From the NCBI GenBank assembly GCA_029204045.2, contig CM055060.1, forward strand, positions 56,756,544 through 56,820,543: a stretch of 64,000 nt of DNA, written 5' to 3'. This document shows positions 1 through 11,639 of the stretch, in pieces. The notes beneath the pieces are model-generated. The model worked only from the letters and a program-made list of their open reading frames with translations, did no database searches and was not told where the DNA came from. A program made the position numbers and the translations under genes. Source of the DNA: Tillandsia leiboldiana. Lineage: Eukaryota > Streptophyta > Magnoliopsida > Poales > Bromeliaceae. The number at the start of each line of letters is the position of its first letter. Position 1 is the first letter of the stretch.

Positions 1-3000
1 ATCCAATGAGTTCATTTGATTCTTACAAGTGGTTTGATTTACTCGGTCTTAAGGCGGCCCGAGTCAATTCAAATTGGTAGAAATGTACTCAGAAAAGAAA
101 AGGGGAAAGAAAAAAAGCTAGTAGGATTCAGTGAATTAAAAAAAAAAAAAAAAAACACTCATGTAGTATTATTAATTCCTTGTTATGGTAGGTTACATAT
201 TGCTTTTCCTTCATGAAGTAATATTGTATTTTAGTAATAAGAACAATAACAATGCATTAGAAACACTGTTATTGTAAGAAATTAAGTGCCCTGAGGATTT
301 CTCTTCCACTCTGGGGATGGTGCATTTAATTAGTACAGGACTTTACAGTTGTTAGTTCAGTGTCTACGTTTCTCTCTGTTTGATCCTCAAGCAGTTTTCT
401 CAATTAATTTGGAAGTCCTTATATTGTAAATTGTCTATATTACCCATCCATCATATTCATCAAGTCAACATCAAGGGCCTTCACTGTTTTTTACTAGCAA
501 CAGAAACACAGAGGTGAGAGGACTCGGCCATTGCTTACATTAAGTATACTGATGATGATTATATGCCGTGCGAAGGGTGAAAATTATGAACGAGCTTTAT
601 GAACAAAATATGAAAGTACTTCGTGAAGAGTATGCATGTGGATTTGCACTGCAATTAGCACTGTTAACTCAGAACAACAGGTCACACTCAAATTCGTTCT
701 TCAGTTATTTCATAGTAAGAACAAAAAGAAAGAAGCTCGGTTTAGAAATGAATATGGGAAACTTAGTATAAAACATCTATAAAAAGATATCTGACAAAAT
801 TCTTAAAAAAGGGTAGGAACTCAGGTACTTCCATTAGCATAAAGTCATGAGAATCTACTGACTAGTAGAGAAAAATACAGTCGAATACAAAAGAATTCTA
901 GCTCTACGATATCAGAGAAGGTTATACCAAATATTCTTTAACCCATAAAATAAGTAGTTATTTCTGCAGGTCAAACCTAGTGTATCAAAACTACCATAGT
1001 GAAATCTTAGTCTAAACAGAATAAATGCTCCTCATAATGGCACTTTGTGACCCAACTTCTTAACTCAGCTCGCTCTGGTAATATGTAAAAAAGTTTCACT
1101 TTTGCTTTAATAAGCCCGGACAGATAAATAGACAGTTGAACCAATGAAGCAAGATGAGAAGAAACACAAACCTGGCACTGAAGGAAAGGAATACGTACTC
1201 TCGGCCCCATTGAAACCGTTGTCAGTCGCCATCGCTTTATTTAATTCCCATGTTGTTGCCTCTTCCTTTTGCCCATGGCTGCTTCTAATCCAACTCTGCA
1301 AACCAGTCGGAAGGGATATACTTTTCTCTCCACTCACTATTGTCCCTCATTTAAATGCTTTGATGATCACCGTGCCACCGTAAAGGTGCCTGTCTCCCTA
1401 GATATATTTTTCTTTCGGGCGTTGGACTTAAAGGTTGCTTCATAGTGCGTGTTTTACATAGCACTAGAGCTGAACATGGTTCAAAAAGAGTTAACAGATG
1501 GTTAAACTAAGAGAAACCAACATGACTACTGTAGTAAAAAGCAATGATTCACAACATGGTAAAGCATGATCTTTAAATGTGGACCTGGATCTACAGTGTT
1601 CTAAAGATGCAGATACAAAATACTACGTGGGTCCTATCAATGAATTGACTGTGTGGTTACCTGGGCTTGATGTCAAAGACACAGAAACATCATTTAAATG
1701 CACAACCAAGGACCACTCTGGTTAAGGAAAAATAAATAAATTTAGAAGGTTAGAGGAAGCTAGAGTATCTCAGATCGGAAGCAATCAAAGGGCCAATATC
1801 AATATGCCAAAAGAACCCAGAAAGATAATTTGCTTTCCGTTTCACAACTTACAGTTTTAAATCTTGCACACTGGGTTATTAATAATAGTATGTGTGTGAA
1901 AAAATTGGGCAGAGAATAAAGAATATTGGCATAAACAATAATATGCTTCCAGTAGGTGACCGACCTTAAAATGAAAGATGAGACATGTTCAAGACGAAGA
2001 AAAGTCCTGAGCTATAATACAGTAAACTATCATGAACCAAACTAAATGATTACTACAGTCATATTATTCAGTTGTTGAGATCAAAAGGATGGCCTCCCTT
2101 TGTCGGTACCCCAAATCAATTGGTCCTGTTTCTTCAGTCTGGGCCACAGCAGGTCGGAAAATATTAAGCTCAAGTTTGGTTGAAACTTGAAAGCAAGAAA
2201 ACAATACTTTTTTGTGAGACCCAATCGGCTGCACTTCAATTACTAACAAAATCCCAGCCCAAGCTGAGTCCTCTCTCACTTCTGGCTGTACTACTCAGCC
2301 AAAGGCCTACAAATGGAGTCACCTGTGCTGATGCTTTTTCACAACAAGCAACTCAGACTACCTTGCTATCTTCATCTCTCTCCATCTGATACAGTTTTCT
2401 TCATAAATTCATCTCACATGTTCATGTTCGTATCCTTCTACTACATTTAAGAATTTCTAGTACAGAGAAGTTCACTGTACCCAACTCATCAATATAATCC
2501 GTCGTTTGCTTGGAGTAATTCCATAGTCCTTGTTGCATGCTTAAACATCTTAGTTGCTCAGCATGATTGCTATGTCGACCGCCAGCATTCAGCCTAAACT
2601 AATTACACTATATATATGACCGAGGCACTAAACTAAAACCAAGATTTCAACAACCCAGAACAAGTTCCAACGCATTTTTACAGACATATCTTTTCAAGGC
2701 TTTAAGTTTGGCTCGCTCATATGAAGCGAGAGCTCTAGATGCACTCATAGGCTATGAGAACTTTTGAGTTTGGCTTGCTCCACACACTGTGACTGGACTC
2801 GGTAGAACAACTTTGAGTTCTCAAAGCCCTCGACCCATGTCAACATAAGACAATAATACAAACTTCTAAATCAAGGAGAGGTTGCGATGACGGATACCCT
2901 ATATTAGAGTTATAAACGAAATAATTCGTATAGAACTAATCATTTTAGTTTGCCTCCGAGATATATTCTGAGCAAGGTATATTTGCACATGAGTCTCACC

Positions 3001-3381
3001 GTGCTGCACACCATCTTACTACACAAGTGAAATAGACCCAAAAAGACCTTCTTTCTGAAATATTTTAAGCTCGTACAGGTAAAACTAATTTAGAATTGTA
3101 CACATTAATAGAGAGTCGTAATTGAAACTAGGTAAGCAAGTACATAATTGAAACTAGGTGCCCACGCATGTTCAACTATGGCAAAGGAAGAACCAAAGCA
3201 TAAGAAAACACTATGATTTTTGAACTTTGAGAGGAATCATTAATTGGAATTACAAAGTAACAAATCAAATAAAAAAAAACTAGTAAAATCTGTAGCGAGA
3301 ATCTTATGCATGTTAGTGATGCAAAGATCCATTCTTCTTCCAACAGATCTCATGAAACATTGTGTGAATGAAGATATAAAC
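1..3381. other. Left-edge intergenic stretch, no supported gene
   Basis: No open frame here is long or recognisable; all are under 80 codons and carry no family motif. There is an A-run near 139-154 and otherwise moderately AT-rich unique-looking DNA. The only gene-like hint is on the minus strand at about 1201-1233. A short ATG frame (MATDNGFNGAE) runs into a good donor (A|GTACGT), but no acceptor that keeps the frame open was found toward the left edge. The 3' untranslated region of the minus-strand glycosidase-like gene probably occupies the last few hundred bases. Confidence 0.5.
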
Positions 3382-4664
3382 TCAATACAATGAACCGATC
3401 TCACCTATCAATTTGTATACATTAAATCCCTTCCACTTACTGAAGCTACCGAGCTCCCCACCCTCCGAAACCGCCATCCCAATGCCGGTTCTCTCACTCC
3501 TACTACTACCACCGTAATAAAGCCTCCACTCATCCCCTCCAGCCACTTGGATCAAGTGTGGATCTCCGATCCCTTGATTGTCCCATCCATCCTCTTCCGT
3601 CGAAGCACTTAGTGTCGGCCGATCACCGCATCTCCTCCAATTCTTCAATCCATCGACACTCTCCGCCAACCCGACACTCGTTCGGCCATTTCCACAAACA
3701 CCTTCATACACCATAAAATGCTTCCCATCCTTCTGGTCCCTCACAACATGCCCGCACCGCACGCCGCCCTCGTCGAAACACCCAGCGGCTCCGCCGTCGA
3801 GCACTTTCCCCAATTTCACCCACCGAATCCCGTCCCTCGACCTCGCGATCCCGATCGCATACCGACCGCAATTCACATCGAACGAATGGTAGTACATCCT
3901 CAAATCGCCTCTCCCGTGGTATACCACCTTCGGGGAGGAGACGAACAACGAGTCCCACTCTCCGGGAGCCCCGACGTCGATAAGCGCACCGCTATGGTGC
4001 TCGCCTTCTATCCGCGCCCAATGGCGACCGTCCTGGCTCACGGCGAGCCCCGGAAGCGACTTGGAAACGCCGCTCTCCGAAGCCGCGTTGGGGAACGCGA
4101 CCTTCTCGGGGCCGAACCCGGTGTAGTAGAGCCAGTACACGGCGCCGGGGGTTCGGAGCTTCGCGCTGGACATGATGAGCACATCGGACGGTCGAACGCG
4201 CTCGGTGTCGAACGCCCACCAATCGGTGCTCGGGCCCATCACGCGGCCCACGTCGTCGCCGCTCGCGGCGTCGCCGGATCCGCGTTCCCAGCGGACGCCG
4301 TTGTTGGAGACCGCGATTCCGACCGCGTCGGCGCCGCCGCGATGGCCGAGGCCGTGGTACCACATCAGCCACCGCTCGTTGCCGTCGGAGAGGTAGCGCG
4401 CGACCACCGGGGAGCCGACCACGCGGCAGTCCCAGGACGAGCGGGCGGTGGGGCCCACGTCGAACACCAGGCCCCATCGGAGGGCGGGGATTTGGGATCG
4501 ACGGCGCGCGAGCCGGGGACGCGGCGAGCCGGGGAGCGTAGGATTGAGAAGAAGTCGAGGGGGCTTCGTGAGACGGTTTTGGTGCGAGTGCTTGCCGTCG
4601 AGGTGTATGACGCGAGTACGTTGGTCGGGCGGTGTGCGGCCACCGCAGCTGCTGCGGCTTCCAT
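3382..4664 (-). CDS. Glycosyl-hydrolase-like five-bladed beta-propeller protein, apparent 1-nt frameshift near the N-terminus
   Basis: The 3' frame (below about 4470) encodes some 360 residues with the repeated W-x-x-Y/W-Y-x-G blade pattern of the GH32/43/62/68 beta-propeller superfamily. Examples are WLMWYHG, YWLYYTG, LRMYYHS and WRLYYGG, each about 60-70 residues apart and followed by IG(I/L)A-S-DG segments. Plant homologues are single-exon, probably plastid-directed proteins of unknown substrate. The only upstream ATG (4664) is in another frame. It opens an Ala/Ser/Thr/Arg-rich, transit-peptide-like start (MEAAAAAVAAHRP...). The two frames overlap by about 200 nt, and one missing base near the GGGG run at about 4472-4477 would join them into ...DGGLVFDVGPT. 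The propeller frame has no in-frame ATG before its stop near 4671. Either the assembly lacks one base or the gene is mutated. No hydrolase activity is claimed. It is divergent from the parvulin gene. Confidence 0.75.
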
Positions 4665-5525
4665 CGTTTTAGGCGTGCGGAGGGAACGGTGCGGAGGTTA
4701 ACTTTGGGCTAGGACATGTTGTTAAGAGATCAAATCTGCTTAATCACTGTATTTGACTAATGGCCATGTCTCCTGGAGAAATTCGACAAGTGCTCTAATC
4801 CCAGGATTAGCGCTTCGCGTGTGGCGTTTGAAAGTAAAGCGCACTATTTCCATTCGTCGATCTTACTTTAGGAGCGGATAATTGCTCAAGCATATGAATT
4901 TAAATCTTAAATCTTTCATGACAAGGAAAGAAATTTGGACAAACGAATTACGCAAATGTCATCGGGATATATTTACAGCTAAATTCCACTAATTATTAAC
5001 AATAGTTTTAAAAATATATATATAGAAAATCACTGGTTGGGGTCGAAGATAATTTTGTCCTAGCTCAGCCCAAATAATACGGCCCAAAACATGAGCCTCC
5101 CCACCGACCCAAATTGTTTCGGCCCATAACCTGCCGCCGCACAAAATTATCTGCGGACGAAAAATCGTAGAAACGAAGTCGAAGCCAAATAATCGCCCAA
5201 TCCATCTCTCCTCCTACTTTCCACTTTCCAATTCTCAACCCCTTCGATCTCCGCTCGTTTACTAAGGTAATCCTTCGCTTTCTTTCCTTTTTTATTTCAT
5301 TTAATTTTAAGGTTTAGATTCCTTGCAATCTCGCGTGCTAGGGTTTTATTTGAATCCCAATCCATACTATTCGCTTTCTACTTTGATCTAAAGCTCGAAT
5401 CGTATATAAGAACCTTAGATCAACCCATAGGTAAGGTTCACAACGATTTGTTTGCTGGATTTATGAGTATGGTCATGCTTATAGAAGTAAATTTTGCATC
5501 TTCTGGAAGCTTCTAGAAGGAGATA
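4665..5525. promoter_or_regulatory. Divergent intergenic promoter region with three site II-type motifs
   Basis: About 860 bp separate the glycosidase-like gene (-) from the parvulin gene (+). Three copies of the site II (TGGGCY, TCP-binding type) element lie in reverse orientation: AGCCCAA at 5067, GGCCCAA at 5081 and GGCCCAT at 5121. Such motifs are typical of TATA-less housekeeping plant promoters. A telo-box-like CTAGGGTTTT lies at about 5339. A leader intron is likely: donor AAG|GTAATC at 5267 and acceptor TTCTAG ending at 5516, just before the parvulin ATG. The intron is inferred from consensus alone. Confidence 0.5.
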
Positions 5526-7513
5526 ATGGGGAAAGACTCGAAGCCGAAGGAGTCATCAGGGAAGGGCAAGGGAAAGCAGGCTGCCGCCGGGGGCGAAGAG
5601 AGTGCTTCGAAGGGTAAAGGGAAGGGCGGCAAGGCGGCTGACGGTCTCGGCACCTGCACTTATGTCAAAGGTTTAAGTTTTCCTTTGATTGTTATACTAT
5701 CTATTTGTTCATTGTAACTTATATATATGATTAAGATTTAATTGTTCATAATTTAGGATTAGTTGCAGAAGCAGGGAGATTATGATTTAGTTACTCTTTG
5801 CCTAAGTTATAGTATTTGGAACTGATGTGATTTTGGACTCACAAGTTAGTGTCTTGAGTTGCGTGATTTGATTTCGGGGGAAATTGTTTGCATGATATTC
5901 TAATTTGGTCAGAAGATCCATTTAATTTTGTAATGCTGCAATGGTCGTGGAGAACATGCTGCGCAATCTCTTTCCGTTCTCTTTCTCCCTTTCTCTCTAC
6001 ACATGCATGGCACACACGCGCACACGCAGAGCGACATCTAAGAATGGGAAATAAAGACATACAAATTTTTTGGGCATATTTGTTGAGAAGTTTATTCTTG
6101 ATGTGCTTCTTCCTGAGACCGGGGAAGATAGAAAATTTACTTTTTTTTATAGGCGGACTCTGTTGGTAAGGTTACCAATAAATTGGTTCATCTTGTCCTT
6201 ATCTATGAAGCTAATAAGTTTTCTTCAAGTAATTTCTGAAGCAAATGCATACCGTACTCAATTTTTTCTGAAACACAAATCCTTCTTCTTCATTTCCGAA
6301 TCAAATGCATATCGTTTACCAAGTTTCGGAGCTTGGAACATTTTTGGCTGTTAAAAAGACTTGTTGCCTTTTGACAAAGCGCAAAAGGCACTGATAGTCC
6401 CATTTGTTATAGGCAGTTACTTTGCAATATGGTTTTTCTGCATATAACTATTTTTGAATAGTAAATCATAACAGCTGCCGTTCTAATTTGGTAAAGAAGC
6501 AACTTAATTTCATGCTTAGATGTCATTGAAACTGGACACAACTTGAATTATTACTCACTTTGTCATGATTGAAAATTCGTTGGATCCTAGATACTTCAAG
6601 AATAGGTGGCCTAATCGAAAAAGCTTTAAAGATATTTGAACTGTTTCCTTTTACTGATATTTTACTTATTTTTCTATGATGGTTACACAATTGTCCTGTT
6701 CGACATGGTTTTTTTACCGCTCCCTATAATTAATCCTTAATTATTTTCTTTTCCAGCGAGGCATATTTTATGTGAAAAGCAAGGGAAGATTAATGAGGCC
6801 TACAAGAAGCTGCAAGATGGTTGGCTAAACAATGGAGACAAAGTTCCTCCTGCTGAGTTTGCTAAAGTAAGCCAAATGACCAACTAATTTGGAATTCAGA
6901 AATACTCCAGACCCTGTTTTAATATAGATGGCTTGCTAAGCATCAAGGCCGCTCTCCCGTAATATATCTGCAGTGCTATCATATATGTTTTTAAAACTTA
7001 ATATTATTTATGGTCAACAAATAGCTAATATTCTTAACATCCTTGAAAAGAACTAAAAGGTTCTTCTTATCTTGATGTAACTTATAATATATTTGGTTGT
7101 GGCTATATCAGATAGCAGCAGAATATTCAGAATGCCCATCAGGAAAGAAAGGGGGAGATCTTGGGTGGTTTCCCAGAGGGAAAATGGCTGGTCCTTTTCA
7201 GGATGTTGCTTTCAGCACAGCTGTAGGGGCTACCAGTGCTCCATTCAAGTCTACGTATGTCCCGTTCATCTCCTTTTCCCACAATTCATTACCGAGCTCA
7301 TTTTCTCCTATATATGTCTGTGAGGATGCACTGGGGGTGGAAAATTAATGCGAAAACAATACCAGTATTCCAGAACTTTGCTGTTGACCAACTGCTGTGT
7401 TTGTTTTTGAAAGTGCCTGTTTTTTTTTTTTCTTTTCTGCGACGCTAGTAATATTGCGGGTTTTTTGCAGGCATGGCTACCATATTATATTATCCGAGGG
7501 GCGGAAAAATTGA
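5526..7513 (+). CDS. Parvulin-type peptidyl-prolyl cis-trans isomerase (PIN4-like)
   Basis: Four exons: 5526-5670, 6757-6866, 7112-7254 and 7471-7513, with phases 1, 0 and 2. Together they give 146 residues, the usual size of plant PIN4-type parvulins. Residues 1-40 are a Lys/Gly/Ser-rich basic tail (MGKDSKPKESSGKGKGKQ), as in human Par14/PIN4, where it is linked to nucleic-acid and pre-ribosome binding. The rotamase domain follows: VKARHILCEKQGK, then AAEYSEC, then GGDLGWFPRG-MAGPFQDVAF, ending HGYHIILSEGRKN. The two domain His (ARHIL, HGYHI) and the LGWF-G-M-F core are present. There is no phospho-specific basic loop of Pin1 type, so phosphoSer/Thr-Pro specificity is not expected. Probably nuclear/nucleolar and cytosolic. 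Splice sites are canonical GT-AG. Intron 1 (1.1 kb) has no recognisable content. Confidence 0.92.
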
Positions 7514-8019
7514 TTTCTGATTCGCCATCTTCAGCTCTGTGGACAATGTGGAGGCCTGTCTAGGAAGCAGGGGAATCAAGTAAAATTCAAAGGACAAGCT
7601 CTTGTTCTTTAAGATCCAATAAGCAGGGGATAAAGCTGAAACCTAAACATTGATTATCTTTGGTGTAGACTTCTAAGGGGAATTTGAACTTGTTTAAGTT
7701 ATTATATTGAATGGTTTTACTGTAAAGTGTGTTTTGGTGCAAGCTACTTCTTATATGTTTTAATTAGAAAGAACTGACACTGTTGTGGCATTTCAATCAG
7801 AGTTTTTCTTTTGATAAAATCTCATTGAGGCTGTTATGCATGGATTTCCTTAATGGAAGTTGTTATGATCGATTTATTAATCTTACTTTTGTTGAATTTT
7901 TCAAAAATTAGAAAAATGACATAAAACCATTCACACAATAATAGTATTGCTCTTTTTTTAAATTCTTCGGGGACTTTTTGCTCTTTTGGAAAAGAAAAGT
8001 TTTCTAGCACAAAGGGCAA

Positions 8020-8050
<31 letters not shown>

Positions 8051-8189
8051 TAATAAAACAAAATAATGCTAGAAGAGAGAGGGTAGTGAATACTGAATAG
8101 TGATGCTATCCGTTATCCATGTAACCAACGGTCATGCTTTAAATATCCATCCTTCGCTCCTCGCTCACTCCGCAGCAGGAGCAGCAACC
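7514..8189. other. Intergenic: parvulin 3' UTR and methyltransferase promoter
   Basis: No gene seen. An (ATA)n microsatellite of about ten units lies near 8021-8050. TTTAAATAT at about 8137 could serve as a weak TATA element for the downstream plus-strand gene. Confidence 0.4.
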
Positions 8190-11100
8190 ATGGCTCTGCA
8201 TCATCTTCTCCTTTCTCCTCCTCAAACTTTCCCCTTCACCCCCGCTCTTCTTCCCCTCTTCACCTCTCATTCCAGCTCTACCCCTCGCTCCATCTCTCTC
8301 CTCACCACCACAAACGCTAGATCAAAACCCTACACCAGCGCACTCCGCCCCGCCCACGCCCTCCTCCAAACCCTAGATTCGGGCTCCGTCCCCTCCGAAT
8401 CCGCGCTCAGCGACTTTTCCCAGTGGCTTCGCGAGAAGGGCGCGGTGGGCTCCTCGCCACCTCCCGTGAAGCCGAGCTTCGTCCCCGAGGGCTTGGGCCT
8501 TGTGGCCCAGAGAGATCTCCCCAGGAACGAGGTGGTGGTGGAGGTTCCCAAGAAGCTCTGGATCGACGCCGACACTGTCGCCGCCTCCGCGATCGGGCGC
8601 GTCAGCGGCGGCCTCAAGCCCTGGGTCGCAATCTCGCTCTTCCTCGTCCGGGAGAAGGCGATGGGCGATGCGTCCCCGTGGCGCCCCTACCTCGACATCC
8701 TCCCGCGCCAAACCGATTCCACCATCTTCTGGTGAGATATGCCCTTCAACTGTTCCATTCCTCTATTTAATTTCTCGGTTTTATGCTGATCTCAAGTGTC
8801 ATTTGCCACTTCCAGTGCAGGTCCGAAGAGGAGCTTTCGGAGATACAAGGTAAGATAAAATCTCTGATTTTATATATATCTTACTAAGAAGGAAACATCT
8901 GGGTGGTTGTTTTGCTATGTGGATGGATTGCTTTGGCTAATGAGTTAGCTAAGCAAATCGAGTATAAAAACTGATCACCTGGTAAGGTATACTGTATACA
9001 CCTACTAAAATACACCAAAGTTGTAGGACGTAGAATCCCTATTAATGTACATGTACTGCTCTGTACACTAGATAATTGAACTCCATACCCTCCAACGTGC
9101 CGCACAAAAAAAATTCCTTCTTAAAAATGAAGAGAAGGAAACAAAGAAAGTATTGAAGTGCAAAAGGATAGATTAGTAGCTAAGAATGTTTATAATTGGC
9201 TATATCACTTGGAGATTGTTTATGTTGGGCTGTTTTACTTACAGCCACTGAAATGGATTTAAGTCATGAAATTATTATTTTATTGTCATCATTATGCATT
9301 CAACTAGTTACGATTTGTTAGTAAGCGTTGCCTCAGTACAGTAAGTCCCTATCGGTTGGTTGTTTTGGAAATAAAGTGTCGAACAATATCAGGAATCCCA
9401 TTTTTGGCCGGAATAATGGAATTTATTTATACAGTCATTATGTACACAAATAAGAGTCTTCATTATCATACCAAGTTAATGAAAGAAATTATAGTTCGCA
9501 GCTCATGTCTCCCGGTTTATTTGGTGCAGTCATTTCACATGTTTGATCTACTTAAATTATTTCCCATCTTGTTTTTTTCTGGCTTTTTTTGTTGTATCTA
9601 AGTGATGCTTTTTTCCATCTACAAACATGCCGACATCTCTAAAATATTTCTTTTGCAGGAACTCAATTATTAAGCACAACGATGGGCATAAAAGAGTATG
9701 TGAAAAGTGAATTTGATCAGATTGAAGATGCCATTATAGTTCGATACAAGGATCTTTTCGTTTCGACTATAACATTCCTTGATTTCCTGTGGGCATTCGG
9801 AATACTCAGATCAAGAGCATTTCCACGTCTCCGTGGGGAAAATCTTTCTCTAATACCGTTGGCTGACCTGGTAAACTTAGTTCTAATTGTTTCTCACGAA
9901 TTATTATGAAGTACTGTTATTATAAAAAACTGCATATATGTGGAAATAATCTGAAGAGGATTGATCTGTGATGTGCAAAGACCATGCTTTCCATCAGAAT
10001 ACCATCCACTGAGAAGATAACACAGAGTTTTATCTCGTGCTAGATGTTTAACAGTTAAAAACAAGTTTATTTATTGTTCTATTGGAGATCATATACTCCT
10101 AAATTCAAGATCTCACAAAGTCGTCTGCAATCATGTGTAAAATTCTCGCATTTATGCTACTTAGGGTTAAAATGCTTGTTTGCAGAAATGAACAACTTTA
10201 TTAATCACTTACCATTTTGCAAGTAGTTCAGGCTGAGTGATACTTAAATTGCATAACTTAGGCTCAATATTTTCACTATTTATTATATTTTGGAATGATA
10301 ATCACATGATGAGCTTGTGCATTTTTACATTAGGCATGCCTGCTTGACTGAAGAACAGGCGAAGACAGATTTTGTGAAATTGATCAGTACTAAATGAAGA
10401 ATAATCTAATTGTGACTCTTCCAGTATAACCAAATATATTGTATCTAACCGTTAAAGTTGATGCCTTTCCTGCTTTGAAACAGATTAACCACAGTGATGC
10501 CATTACTTCAGGAGACTCTTCTTGGGAGATTAAGGGAAAGGGTCTTTTTTCAAGAGAGGTTATATTCTCTTTGAGGACTCCAGTCCCTGTAAAATCCGGT
10601 GAACAGGTAAATTCTTTAGTCTTATGTCTATAACAAGGACCCATACTCATTTTATGTGAAAACATGTACGATAATACAAGTGGTGCAGGTATGCATTCAA
10701 TATGATCTATCAAAGAGCAATGCCGAACTGGCCCTTGATTATGGCTTCGTCGAATCGAGGTCGGATCGTCAGGCATATACTTTGACTCTGGAGATCTCTG
10801 AATCAGACCCATTTTACGGAGACAAGCTGGACATTGCAGAGTCGAATGGTCTAGGGGAGACTGCATACTTTGATATTGTCCTGGGTAGCTCTCTTCCTCC
10901 TCAGATGCTTCCTTATTTGAGATTGGTTGCTCTTGGAGGAACAGATGCATTCCTCTTAGAATCCATTTTCAGAAATTCTGTTTGGGGTCACCTTGAATTA
11001 CCCGTGAGCCGCGCCAATGAGGAAACCATATGCCGCGTCGTTAGAGATGCCTGTAAATCTGCCCTCACTGGCTATAGGACAACCATACAAGAGGTACAGT

Positions 11101-11478
11101 TTTATCTCTAGCTTAAAGAAACTAAACAAATCGAAGAAAGTTTAATAATTCTTATGGAACCTAAAGCAACTCATTAAGAAACTGATTCTTTGTATATTTC
11201 ATCAGTTTCTTGATATAGTTTAATTTCCTTGTGTCTAAATTTCCTTATCTTGTGATATGCAGGATGAAGAACTTATTAATGGCGGTAATCTGAATCCGAG
11301 ACTTAGAATCGCTGTTGGTGTAAGAGCAGGCGAAAAGAAAGTACTCAACCAAATAGAAGATATTTTCGGAGAGAGGGAATTGGAGTTAGATGGTTTGGAA
11401 TACTACCAAGAAAGGAGGCTTAAAGACCTTGGTCTGGCCGGTGAACTAGGAGAAATTATCTTCTGGGAATCACGATAA
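8190..11478 (+). CDS. LSMT-L: Chloroplast SET-domain protein lysine methyltransferase (Rubisco LSMT / aldolase methyltransferase type)
   Basis: Six exons: 8190-8731, 8821-8849, 9659-9870, 10484-10606, 10689-11093 and 11263-11478, all GT-AG. They give 508 residues, normal for the family. The start is the ATG at 8190, in good context (AACCATGG), opening a Ser/Thr/Pro-rich transit peptide. A frame-matched ATG at 8100/8101 lies further up but reads through untypical sequence. The split SET domain begins LSDFSQWLREKGA, with GLGLVAQRDL. The AdoMet-site motif ADLINHSD spans the exon 3/4 junction (residues 259-266), and the catalytic-type Tyr lies in VCIQYDLSKSNAELALDYGF (about 303-322). The C-terminal Rubisco-LSMT substrate-binding domain follows. 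Family members trimethylate a Lys of plastid fructose-bisphosphate aldolases and, in some species, Lys14 of Rubisco large subunit. Which substrate applies here cannot be read from the sequence. Exon 1 is strongly GC-rich compared with the later exons. Confidence 0.93.
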
Positions 11479-11639
11479 GAGATGATGTTTGTAATAATAT
11501 GCATTTCCCTTCGGTGATGTATCTATATTTACTTGTATGTGCGTGAAATTTTTCCCACACCAATTTGCTATTGCATCATCAGTACATAAAGAAGTGGACT
11601 ACTACGAGAGAACATTGATGAGAGAGCTTTGTAGGAAAA

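Noticed and set aside
3718..4701. 327-codon plus-strand open frame
   Set aside because: Antisense shadow of the beta-propeller gene. It is Arg/Ala/His-rich with no family likeness, and the minus frame carries the conserved W-Y-G blade motifs.
8330..8853. Several GC-rich open frames on both strands over methyltransferase exon 1
   Set aside because: Shadows caused by high GC. Only the frame from 8190 continues the SET domain across spliced exons.
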